Shown: in pieces, positions 12,541 through 24,126 of the stretch
Numbering within the stretch: position 1 is the stretch's first letter
Layout of the letters: each line of letters starts with the position of its first letter
DNA from: Galbula dea
Taxonomy: Eukaryota; Chordata; Aves; Piciformes; Galbulidae
Assembly (NCBI GenBank): GCA_013399015.1
Contig: VWZX01004903.1
Span: forward strand, 807,716-871,715
Reading direction: 5' to 3'
DNA: 64,000 nt
The notes under the pieces: model-generated
Databases searched by the model: none
What the model was told of the DNA's origin: nothing
Seen by the model: only the letters and a program-made list of their open reading frames with translations
Position numbers and translations under genes: made by a program

Positions 12541-15500
12541 AGTTTGCATGCTGCTCCAAAGTTGCTGGACTCCTCTAGGACTCCTGCTCACTTACAGTTT
12601 GCTATTAAGTATTCTGCCGGGGAACCTCTCTCTGGTACATGATGGAAAACTGTATCATGCAAGTTATATGGAAAATAAAATGGAAACAAAGACATAATTA
12701 GGGCAACCTGTACGCTAGGTCATTAAGGGAAAAAGTGTGCCACGTTCTTCCATGCTGAGCAACAGATCAGGCATTTCAATAACAAGTGATTTTTCATATA
12801 TCCTGTTTAAAAGCATCTATGAAACCCACAACTGCATAATAAATGTTCAGTACCTGTAAATTATCAAGTCCCTTTATGATGTCCAAACATAGAGTTCGAT
12901 AGACTAGATATTTCTACACCATACACCTTTAAGATTTAGCTAGTTTAGAAATATAAAGAAGTGGCACTATCATGATAGAAATAACTCAATTATTCTGTCT
13001 TAACTAGTAGGAAAAATAATTTGATAACATGAGTAGGCATGTGCAGAGGCCTACAGAAAGAACACAAATTCAAAGTAATGACCTACTGTGTTTTTTAATA
13101 GAGTTCTGGAAGCATAAAGTTCTTGCACAAGTGTGTACTACAGCCATTAAGTAACTCCTATAAAGATGACACTGTGCTAGATACACTCACTCATTTTGGT
13201 AAGACTTGCAACACCCAGCATACAAATCAGTTGAGCACAATGAACCAAGCCACAGCATCAGTCATTCAGTAAATAAATGCTAGCACATATGCAAATCAGC
13301 TTTAATTCACTAAGCCAACACTACCATGCTCATAACACATTGTACTGCCAGGGAAGAATGTGGTTAGAGGCTGCACGAGCAGAGTAGTTGCCATAGGGTG
13401 AGATCATAACATAGCCTCCCCCAGAACAGCTTATTCAAGGGTCAATATCCTTGTAGGCAGATGGTGACAATGACAGTACAGATGGACAAATCTACTGTAT
13501 CTTATTTTATCTGGACATACTGAGCTCAGAAGTACCACTAATATATCTACAATGTACTAAACAAAATACTACATGAATCAGAATAGCCAAACATGTAATG
13601 TTAGTTCATGCAGTCATCACCTGTTAAGAGTTTTGACACTGTATTTATTTTATGAATATGTCAACAAAAAGCAGTTCCAAGACTATGACAACATGTTTCT
13701 CACATGACAATTATACACACACTTCATTTGAAATTGGTTTATGTTTTCTATTTATGTCCTGTAGCAAAGCAAAAATTATTCCAATACTCCTCCAGCAGCA
13801 TGTGCTCATTGTAGGGTACACGTACATTATTTTAAGGGAATAATATATCTCCATGGACATTTTAATGGATTAAATGTCAGGAATGAAATATAGCATTGCA
13901 ACTTAGGTAAGACCTTAAAGAATGACTACAAAGACAATTATTGAGAGGTCTGAAGAACACAATTGATTTCTTTGCAGTTTCAGCTCTGAGGCACTTTATA
14001 TACAGTCATACAAAAAGATTTTTTATTTCAGGTTTCATTACATAAAATTATGAAGTTATGTAAAGATGTAACACTGACCATGTTTTAATGTTTATGAGAG
14101 AACTGCAGAACACCCCATTTAAAAGGAAGTTGTGTTTTAGTACTGCATTTTAAGCACAGAATTCTACGTTCTATTACTGTGAAACAAATTACAATTACAA
14201 CCTACCGTTCTTTTTGCAGTAGTTTCATGGTCCTATTAAATGTCCAAAATTAAAAATCAGGAAGAAATAAAATGCCCAAATTCCAACAAGAGTCCCATAA
14301 AACAGGCAGAAGTTATACATTTGGAAGGTACTTTGCAGCAGGCAAGTGAGTGCCAGCATTCCAAATCAACATGTGAGGCAACTTATTTTAGTATGTTTAC
14401 TTCATGGATATTACTTGAATGTTATCTGTTTCTACCCATTTGGGACTACAAACATCAACTTGTGCACCCCCAGAAAATGAAAAATAAAGCAATTTTCAAA
14501 TAAAATATAATTTTATAAACAGATTGCTTAGCACCATATTTCATTACTAAACAAGTAGAACGTTTTTAAAAGGAAAGTATTATAGCTCAAACAATACCAC
14601 CTTTTTGTACCACAAAAAGCTTTAAAAGATGACAGCTTTCTAAATACTACATTGGTGGGCTTGCCCAAGGTCTTCCTGAGATTTGTGACATTGTGAGGAA
14701 TAGCCAAATGTTACAGTAACAGAACACCAACAACAGATAAGGGTCAACTGCATGATCCTTTCCCCTTCTCACTGGAGCTGACAATTCAAAATGAACTGCC
14801 CACTGCTTCTAAAACCTCCAGACAAGTGGGTCATCTTTTCCAATTGGTTATCCCCAGAGAGAAGAGATGGCCAAGGAAATACTGTGGCCCAGAGGCCCTG
14901 TGCTGGCTGTTGGATCAATGGCCAGTGTCAGCAGGCTTCTATTTAATGATGTTCAAACCAGCGCCAGCCTTGCTAACGGCCATACTTACCACTGATATCC
15001 ACACACAGAAAACAGGATTCTGGAAAGACCAAATAATTGCCTCATTTTGCAGTATGAGGAATATTTTTTTAAAGGTGTATGCCTTGCATTTTATGTTCAT
15101 AAGATCAGTCCTCAGATTGTAACAAAGAAAACACGCTCACATTCACAATAGTGCAATGTGACAGTCAAGCACAGCTTGTAGTAAGTACATCTGGGTGACT
15201 ACAGATCAACTTAGAAATGATTGCTACAAAGAAGAATGCAGTGTTTTGTAAGCCTTGCTAACATAGATATAAATGTATGTAAAATAATTATTCCACATAG
15301 AAGGAACATTTTATAAGGTGAGAAATGTTTGGCAAATAAACAAACAAATCAAAAAATAACAACCAGCAACGAAAACACACCACAGGAAAATACAAAACTA
15401 AGACAGGGCAACCAACCCTTGTCCTATTTCTGCTATTATACAAGGACTGAATTGTGAAAGTCATCTCCATATCCATGTAAGCACTGGAGTGGAACAACAA

Positions 15501-16861
15501 AATTATAGAGACGAGATGACTGTACGTGGTTCTTCAAATTACTGACTTAGTATTATTATTGGATTTTCCAAGCAAACTACTTAAAAAAACCTCTCCCATC
15601 CAAGGCAGGACTTTTCAGCCAGACCGTGTTCCAGCCCCTAAATACAAAGTAGCAATCTCTTGCCTGAGGGAGAAAGGACAAGCACTCTTTTCCTTGAATT
15701 CAGCCTAGCTTGTACTGCAGCTGGAGCCATATTTCCAAAGCCAGTCACAGGCCACAGCATTAAACTCTTCACATTTTAAGGTCCCTTTCTTCCCTGCAAA
15801 CTCAGTAAAACTTATTAAGGTAGTTAGAAAATGATCTTATGTCTTCTAGCTGAGCTTCTACCCTGGAGGAATTCCCTTCCAGGTATAGGTGGAAGCATTA
15901 CAGGTGCTCAGACTCAAGCAAGAAGTCCTCCTTTGGGGGTTGAAATCACTGCAACTGCATTTGGTGATTCCCACACTTCTGAAAACAAACTTGGAATTCC
16001 CCCTGCCCAGTAAGGAAAAGTGCAGCATATTTCATAGATTGCTTGGAAGCAAATATTGCTCAAAGCACACTCAGTGCCCACAGTTGCAATACCCAACGAG
16101 CAGGTCTAGGGAAAGACTGCCTTGTTAAAGCTCCAGTACAGAAGTGACACACAGCCACTACCACCACACAACAGCGTTGTTAAATGGAATTTTTATAAGC
16201 TCAGGGAATTATTCTTGGTTTAAGGAAATTGTCTTTTTCTGTCAACTTTAGAACCGAATCTATTTGTCTTATTCTCTATTTGCTTCCAAGAAGTTTGTGA
16301 TCAGAAGTCTCAAATGTTCTCATTGAACACACAGTAAAATCTAACAAAATCAACTATTACTCTGATAACTCCCCCTACACACACCCCAAGTCATTTTTCT
16401 TCTCAAATCTCAGTTTTGACAAGTCTCTGAGGCAAGTTTCCACCAGCACATGAGAGTTCCCATAACCACCAGTTATTCTGATGCATATTAGCTTCCTGCC
16501 CACCCCATCCCACCAAGCAGGGATCCAACTCCCCTGCTTCACAAGGCATGCAGAACTGTGCTCTGCCAGAAAACATCTAGTAGATTTTAAAAGTTAACAA
16601 TTGAGGACATTCAGGCCACAAATATCACAGAACTTTAAAATCAAGTTTTACTGCCAAAGGTTTTATTTTACACTCAAGTAGTAAATGAATACAGTGTACA
16701 TATCATAAAGGAAGCAGAAGTACTACATGAACATATTTATTTGTATGTAATAACAGATTCAGAAAATAAAACATCTTAAGTTTTCTGTTTCATTATTTGA
16801 CTTACCTTTTTTGCAATACAAAAAACAATTGAGGAGTGGCAGAGAACAAGCAAAGGCCATA
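12541..16861. other. Non-coding region, no recognised content
   Basis: AT-rich intergenic sequence. Short ORFs on both strands lack splice context or family resemblance. Confidence 0.55.
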
Positions 16862-17091
16862 AAATAGAGGAGTTAGACTGAACATAAGGAAAACGAGGTT
16901 TAAAGTGAAGCTAGCAATGTACTGGAGCAGGCTGCCCGAAGAAGATACACAACCTCTATCCCTAGAGTTTTCAAGATCCAACTGGCTGAAGCCCTTAGCC
17001 CTGGTCTGAGCTCAGCTTTGACGCTGCTCTTAGCAGGAGGTTGGACTAAAGACCTTTTTCAAAGTCATTTCACAAGCTGAATGATTCTATT
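16862..17091 (+). mobile_element. Old CR1 LINE 3' fragment
   Basis: Diverged CR1 text in plus orientation: TACTGGAGCAGGCTGCCCGA, then GGAGGTTGGACTAAAGACCT and AATGATTCTATTTGA at the end. The divergence from the CR1 pattern is clearly greater than for the copies at 1 and 44818, so it is an older insertion. Confidence 0.85.
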
Positions 17092-18499
17092 TGATTCAAG
17101 CACAATCAGCAGCCAAATTCAAACAAATCAACAAATGCTTCTCTTATTCCCTTTTTAGAACAGAATCTTACCAGAAAGCACAATACTCATCTTTAATGAT
17201 TGTCCTTACAACAGTTTAGAACAACTGAAATCAAAGAAACAACCAGCAAATGAAGTGTACAGAAGAGTACCAACACCACAATAAAAAGCAAACTAAGAGC
17301 CTTTGCATGATTTAAAATTCTCTTCGTAACAGCAAATGCATTTTTAATGCCGAATATGTAAAGCGCAATAAACGACTGCACAACAACACCAAAGATCTTC
17401 CCCCTAATTTTTAAATGACAGATTTCCTATTCACCACAGGAACATAAGCAAGATGAACATTTGAGTTTTCAAGTCTCTATTAGCCCTTGATATTCTGGCA
17501 GTGCCATGCCTCCTGCAAGTGCTTGAGGGAAGGCAGAAAATGAAGAGCTAGGAGGCAGACAGGAAGCAAGGATTCCCAGAACATCTCTAATCTGTAAGGA
17601 CCACTTCCATCCAGTTTGAGACCTCTTTCCATTGCTAGGATTTAAGTGCAAAGCAAGTGGAACTATCAGGAAGGATGCATCTAATTTGTTAATTTACTTT
17701 TATTGCCACATGGACAGAAGATTTCCATTAGACAGAAGGTGTAAGGCCTCTACCCATCATTAAAGGCAGTTGTAGAAGAATGCGTTAACTGTCGGTATGA
17801 CATGATACAAACTGCCAACAAAGAATAAACTAAAACCTGAAAAGTACTAAAAAAGTATTTGTTTTTTGTCAATAAGCAACTGATAAGAGAAAATAATTTT
17901 TCTGGTGTAAACAAACCATGATTAAATGTGTGTATACCCACACACACACACTAAACTGAATCTAACATTCAGCTCTACATCCTACAGTCCCAAACCCCCA
18001 AACTTCTTAGTTTTATGGAGTATTTTGCTTCTCAATTTCAACATATATATGAGGATAATTATGAGCTGCCAAACGTCAGACAATCTGATGAATAGTGAAC
18101 ATCCACAAACATACGGTCTTCCAAATCTGAAAGCTTGTCAGGACTGCAAAGTCAGATAGTGCTACAGAGAAACCACGCAGTCCACCACACAGACAAATCT
18201 GACTGGGCTTTAAATTAGGGTAATGGATAGAGAAGTAGCACAGCTTAGAGCTCAGTTCTAGATTTATAGGAGAAATAAACATTTTACTGTTGACAGGAAC
18301 TTCTGCTATTGCTGCCAAATACAGAAGTTACTTTGTTTGCAGCTGGCTCAACTCTCTACACTACCCTAAAGCGTAACATAACGTTATCTTCAGTTAGGCA
18401 TTGCAAAGAAGGCAGCAAATAAGAGAAGCCACTGTGAGGGTGGGACAGTATCAAAAACAAGCATTGTGCCTACCACTCTGAATGCAGTCAGTGATGCTC
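17092..18499. other. Non-coding region, no recognised content
   Basis: AT-rich sequence with a short CA run near 17937-17950. No gene recognised. Confidence 0.5.
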
Positions 18500-19980
18500 T
18501 CAAGCTAACTTTTGAGACATCTGATACACAAGCATAGGAGATGGGACAGAGATAGAAGCACTATGGTCCTAGAAAACAGGCAAATAAAATCTGTCAGGGA
18601 TGTTGGAAAATAGCCTAGAAGGAGTTAGGAATAAAACTTAAATCTTTGAATCTGAACACGTCTGAGACTGTGGCTAGATAGTCAAGGAATCATCTGGAGA
18701 CAGAATTATGGGAGAACCAAACTGGGGAAAGAAGCACTGGGTTTTTTGGGCATTAACACTAAAGTGTAAAGCCGAAAACCTGAAAAACCCCCCATGTACT
18801 GAGGATGTTCAGGCACATGAAATTAGAAGATTACAAATGGAGAACAAAGGGCAAAGTACTCAAAAAAGAGAACCAGCTAGGATGATGGGTACCATCCTCT
18901 CCAAGACAGAGGAAGTAGAAACTTGGTTGCTAGTGAAGAAAGTAAGAGAATTTAAAGATGAACAAGTCATTCAATGAAAGGAATGAGACCCAAAATATAC
19001 AGAAGTAAAAGGGCTAAACTTCTATAATTAAGAGGCAGGGAAGCCCAGTTCAGAAACAGAATCTGTGAAAGGACAATTTTGAAAAGGATCTTGTCATGCA
19101 AAAGTCAGGATTGTTTTTGAGGATTTTGTATCAAGAATGAAAGGAGAACTAAAATGAACAGCAAACCTGCAAGCAAGCTCAACAGGTAGTTGAATAAAAC
19201 TGGTTAAAAATCCAGTTGGAAAGAGAATTAAAATAGGTAAGACAAAGCTGAGTCCAGAGCTCTGTTGTGCTGATATACTCTTCAGTGATATTCAGAAAGG
19301 CAGGAGATGAAAATAAAGACCAGTGAGTCAAAGGAAATGATGCCAAAGAAGGAAGGAGGCAGCTTAGAAGAGTAAAGGAGTCAAAAAGGTTAATAGACTA
19401 GAGATCCCAAAAGAAGTGAGTGACAGGGTAGAGGAGAGAGAAAGACAGATAAGCTGAAAGGGAGCAGGTAGTGATCAGAGAAAGAAGATTTAGAAATGAG
19501 AGATAATAAAGTGAATAGTATTTAGTAAAGAGAAGGTCACGGGAATGACTGAAGCAGTGAGAAAAACCCATCTAAGACTAGAAATCAAAGGCGTTGGGAT
19601 GGAAAAACAGAACGAAGAACAACAGAGTTAATTAGTTATTGCAGGGAGAGGGGACGAGATGGAATAGAACTTGCCTATGGTGAGGCATTAAATTTGAGAA
19701 GACAGAAAAAGGTTAGGTTGAGTTTAGCAAAGTCACAAAGAAAGAAGCGAACTAGTGGCCACCAGGAAAATCAGACAGAGAGAACTTCAAATCAGGAAGA
19801 GAGCAGAGCAGACAACAGAACAGATGAAGCAGAAACAGTGGAAGACAGGAATCATGGGACTTCAGAAGTGAATATGAAAGGGAAACAGTTTTTAAAAAGC
19901 ATCAGTTGAAGAAGTGAAGGTTCAGGGAAGGGAGTAAGGTTTGGGAAAAAAAAACCCCACAAATTAATCTATATTTGAGT
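18500..19980 (+). repeat. Long purine-rich, strand-asymmetric stretch
   Basis: About 1.5 kb in which the plus strand is strongly enriched in A and G (GAAGAAAG / GGAGAGAG-type text), ending at an A run followed by CCCC near 19945-19960. There is no fixed period. It may be a decayed low-complexity or minisatellite region. The 71- and 89-codon ORFs within follow from its low stop density in one strand rather than from coding. Confidence 0.6.
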
Positions 19981-21204
19981 CACATTCAAAAATAGAAGTA
20001 ACACCCCTCTAGGCATGCCCAGTGCTTGTGTATTTTCATCCTTGGGTGACGTTGGCAAAGTTCAGCTATTCACGCTGACCAAACCAGAGATCAAAAATAC
20101 AGAAGATCAGCTCTGCCACTGGCTAGATGACATGGGGAGATGTCAGGGTTAAAAGAACTTTTGACTGTTATAGTAATATTAAAAATGATGGAAGAACAGT
20201 GATTTGAACTTTGCTATCCAGCATCTTTACTTCCAGATTAAATTAACTCACCACAAAGCAAGACCTGAAAGCCTTCACTGACTTTCCCTCACATCAACTT
20301 CCTGTTCCTAGATGCTCAAATATCTTATGCAGCATTTACCACCAGCATTCAAATTCAGCCATTAAGATTCTCATGTCACTGTGTAAGAGCAAAGACTTAC
20401 ATTAAGTGCACAGATTGCTGAAAACAAACATTGCAATTTTGGGTCCCCTTCAGAGATATCTGAGAACCACTGGCATAAGAAGTCCTTCTCCATTTCCAAG
20501 CCTCTGTCAAGAATTTCAGTCTATGGCTTTCTTAATCATGAGTATGAACAAAACACCAGACTTCTCAGACACTTCTAATGCTGTATTTCCTCTTCTGGTA
20601 TATTGGCATGTTTTTTAAAGTTTCTTCTCATTACAAAAAGACAACATACTTCTACTGCCTACTTGTACAACTGGTAGCTGGATCATTACAGCGCACAGAA
20701 AAGGGAGGAAAAAACACATTATTCCCTGCTACCAAACCAATGACATACAGGAATTATAAAATTGAGCTGAGCACATCATTTCTGTATATCCTACTGATAA
20801 CTATTTATTCATGTGTGTATATGAGGTTCACCCACAATAACTGAAAATACATAAAAACCAGCCTACCTTTAAACAGGAGCTCACAGAACTGGGGCTGTAT
20901 TTTCACATGGTTTAAAAATAATTCTAGATTTGTTTTTTAAATTTTAGATAAACTCACTCTTTTTGGTTAGTTGTGAGTATAGCTGATGTAGTATTTTTTA
21001 GATAAAGCTTTAAGAAATAATATAGAAAAGATTTTTTGAATGGACTGTCTCTTGTTCTGGTCAAGAAAACTGACCTATAATCAACTACTGGAAGCAGTAA
21101 ACAGTCCACAAGATAGGTAGCATCTACTGCAACATACATATATATGAATATATATATGTAACAAGAAAAGTTTGAAAAAATATCATAGAAGCACTATAAT
21201 TTTT
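19981..21204. other. Region just 3' of the likely NEK7 transcript end
   Basis: AT-rich, no recognised gene. It includes an AT inverted repeat near 21133-21160 (arms of about 11 bp, TACATATATAT). Part of it may be transcribed if NEK7 uses a more distal polyadenylation site. Confidence 0.5.
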
Positions 21205-21918
21205 ACATTGTATTTAATATCTATAAGTTTTATTTCTATCAGACTAGCTCATAGCAGAGGAGCTTTCAAAAAAGACAAAGATTGTATGCAATGTCATTCA
21301 AAGTCCAAAGTTCCCTCAGGAAGCAAGTAAATACCATAGCATTACTGAAAGAAACGGAGGAGCTAGTCAGACATTCTGGTTAGAAATGTAACATGTTCTT
21401 TATGAAGAAAATAAACACGTAATGCCACAGCTTAAAATAAATAGTGCCAAATGTCACCATCAACAACATGAAAAATAGAATGGTGTTTAATAAAAGAAAA
21501 CATAAGTGTATAGCACACATGAGTGTGTTATAATGGATTTATTTATGTTACGAGGTGCTTTACTTAGAGGAAAGGCTCTAGATTCATCAGTTACATAAGC
21601 AGTTCTATTAACTCATATGGGATTCTTAATTATAAAGTTTGGTATCAGAGTCATCTGTACCATTCATTTCACTGAATTTAAAATAGGAACAAATGTTCCT
21701 TTTCCTCAGCACAAGATTTAATCATAAATACTAAAAAAAACCCAAACAAAACAAACAAAAAAGAAACAAAAAAAAACCNTTGGTCTCTTTTAGGAAAAGT
21801 TCAATACTTGATGAATAATATTAGATGTAAATAGTCTGACTGTGCTGGTTTTTTTCCAGTGATTTTTAAATGTTATATATAGTATATTTCAGAGGAAAAA
21901 AAAAAAAAAAAAAAAAAA

Positions 21919-21962
21919 NNNNNNNNNNNNNNNNNNNNNNNNNNNNNNNNNNNNNNNNNNNN
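21919..21962. other. Assembly gap (44 N) after an A-rich run
   Basis: A run of N follows about 24 A (21895-21918). The homopolymer probably broke the assembly, so real length is unknown. A single isolated N also stands at 21779 in another A/C-rich tract. Confidence 0.99.
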
Positions 21963-23115
21963 TTAAAAGCTAATCCTAGCAGCCAAGCAAATATTGTGCT
22001 GCCTTTCCAATACAAACCATCTAATACAAACTGCTGTTATAGAACATAACCACCACCTTTAAAATTCAATAATTAGATAAACAAAAACAAATCTAGAGGT
22101 TACTAGATTAAAATCAAGGTTTTTCAAATACTTCCTCACTACAAATTGTTCCACTGAAGTCCTAGGCGATTAAGCATACACAGAAGCTAGGAGGAAAACC
22201 AAGGATTCATACCAAAAATATGGAAAAAAAAATAAAAAATACGTATTAAGTTAAGCTGATGATTTGGCACATACTATTATAAAACTCCTGTATTTTGCCA
22301 AACACTTTCCATAGTATTTGTATTTTTAAAAAAATACAAAACCAGAAAAAACCCAGACCTAGTTTGAGTGTTTCATTCATGAACCCCACTGCTGGATTCT
22401 TACTCTTTCAGCATTAAAATCAAATCAAAAATTAAAGCTGTACAGAGAAACAAAGAAAAAATAATCTCAGTGTGCAGGATACTGGCTGCATCTAGAACCT
22501 GTATGTGTATTTACAAACCACTGCTTTTATTTGAACTAGCTTCTTTCTATCCACATAAGGAAAAAGGTTTAACTGACAGTTTCTTAGCAGTATCACTGCT
22601 AATAGTTACCTTTTGATGCTTCTGTATAATAAGTTCAGTCTTGAAACTCAAGAAGTTTCTGTCCGTTCTCCATTTTTACCACATTTAAAAACAAGACATC
22701 ATCTTTCCTTAACAATAAAAATATTTAAGCATACTCAAAATGGTACTATGGTCTAACAAAAATATTCTGAATTTCCTTTCCAACTAGAAGTATTTGTAAG
22801 ACATTTTGCATACATTATTTGTTTCCCAAATGAAGGACTGGCAACTTTCTCTCAAACATAAAAGCTAAAATTTACTTTTGCTAAGTATAAAACTAATTAT
22901 CAGGATGCAGTATACAAACCAGATATTATAAAGAATACATTTTGCGTTATACTACACTATTATATCTTTTCCAAAAGGTTTCTATATTAGGAAAAAAAAC
23001 CCAAAAAAACCCCAAAAACATTTTAAAATTTAAATACACTGTATGGTCATTCAAATTATTTTAAACACAAAAATCTACAAACAGTGACATATATATATAC
23101 AAACAGTTGGGAAAC

Positions 23116-23185
23116 TGTAACTCAAAGATCACACCTTTGAATCAGGCAATTGTAACTCAAAGATCACATCTTTGAATCAGGCCTT
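23116..23185 (-). repeat. 35-bp tandem duplication forming two hairpins in the NEK7 3' UTR
   Basis: Two adjacent copies with a 35-bp period start at 23116 and 23151 and differ at one base within the stem. In mRNA sense each copy holds an 8-bp stem with a GUG triloop (23140-23122 and 23175-23157). The second copy is perfect (TCAAAGAT / ATCTTTGA). The first has one G-U wobble on the mRNA strand. Confidence 0.85.
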
Positions 23186-24015
23186 GTCATAAATGCTGGC
23201 CTCAAAAGGACCCTATTTGCTCTAAGAAGCATCTGCATTGTTTTAAGACTTAACTATGCAGACTCCTATTGCCCCAGGGCAGTGCTGCAAAATCTATTGA
23301 AAACGATCAGACTGCAGGATCAACACCTTAAATTTTCCCAGAAAACCTCCAACGAATGTTTTATGTGCATTATGACAGAATAACAAAACAAACAGGGATG
23401 TTACAAAAATTTCAGCGTGACAATTTTTCCTGAAACTATTTTCCCATCACTTTTGGCAAGCAGAGAACTAATTCCATTGCCTGTCTACCCCATGAGTAAG
23501 AACCACAAACTACAATTCAATATAAAATACCTTCTAGAATAATTATGTTCCTCTTATAACAAAGATTAAAATAAAGTTAAATGTGTCGATTCATACTTTC
23601 CATAAATTACTAAAAAGGTGAGAGATTCAGACATTTTGCTTCTGGATAATAAGCCTAATATCTGTATCATGTGCAAAAGTGCAACTGTGTTTTAGAACTA
23701 AGGCCCAAATGAATACATTTTTATTATTAAACAAAACATACCTGAACCCACGACATGGAAAATGGTGGCTCTCTGTATACATTAAAGTTATGCTTTATGT
23801 ATTTATACCTGTTGTAAAACTGCAAGTTAGTAAAAAAAAAAATACACAAAGTAGAAACAAACGGAAAACAACAAAGCTTGTACATAAATTGGTTTACAAT
23901 TAAAAGCACAACAGGAAGTTTCAAATAATTACATTTTTGTAACACTAATAAGGTGGGATGATTTATTTCAAATACTTGGTTACTTCTGCTCTTTTCTTCA
24001 CGATCTGACGTCTGT

Positions 24016-24126
24016 TTAGCTGCTCGCAGTGTGTGCATGCATACGTTTCGCTACATCGTAGACATAGGTTACGTCTGGTCGCTTCTCCGGATCTGGGTTG
24101 ATGCACATATTAACTAATTGTCGCAG
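24016..24126 (-). CDS. NEK7: NEK7 terminal coding exon, residues 267-302 and stop
   Basis: Encodes LRQLVNMCINPDPEKRPDV, then TYVYDVAKRMHAHTASS, with the stop TAA at 24018-24016. It includes the RPD motif that closes helix H/I of the kinase fold. The acceptor is CCTAG, phase 0. The protein ends exactly at the length expected for NEK7 (302). Residue 298 is His; I recall Cys in the human protein, which would be a benign tail difference. The exon is richer in CpG than its surroundings. Confidence 0.97.
   Translation of the reverse strand: MRQLVNMCINPDPEKRPDVTYVYDVAKRMHAHTASS

Larger units (their letters stand above)
21205..24015 (-). other. NEK7: Probable NEK7 3' UTR (end approximate)
   Basis: AT-rich sequence directly downstream of the stop, consistent with the long 3' UTRs known for NEK7. 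Minus-strand AATAAA hexamers (TTTATT on the plus strand) occur near 23961, 23720, 22526, 21538 and 21228. The lowest would give a UTR of about 2.8 kb. Which are used cannot be told from sequence. The segment contains tandem hairpins (23116-23185), an A-rich run, and a 44-N assembly gap at 21919-21962. Confidence 0.5.

Noticed and set aside
1..21200. ATP6V1G3 or another convergent neighbour expected 3' of NEK7
   Set aside because: I looked on the plus strand for the V-ATPase G-subunit exons and found no matching text. The neighbour probably lies further left.
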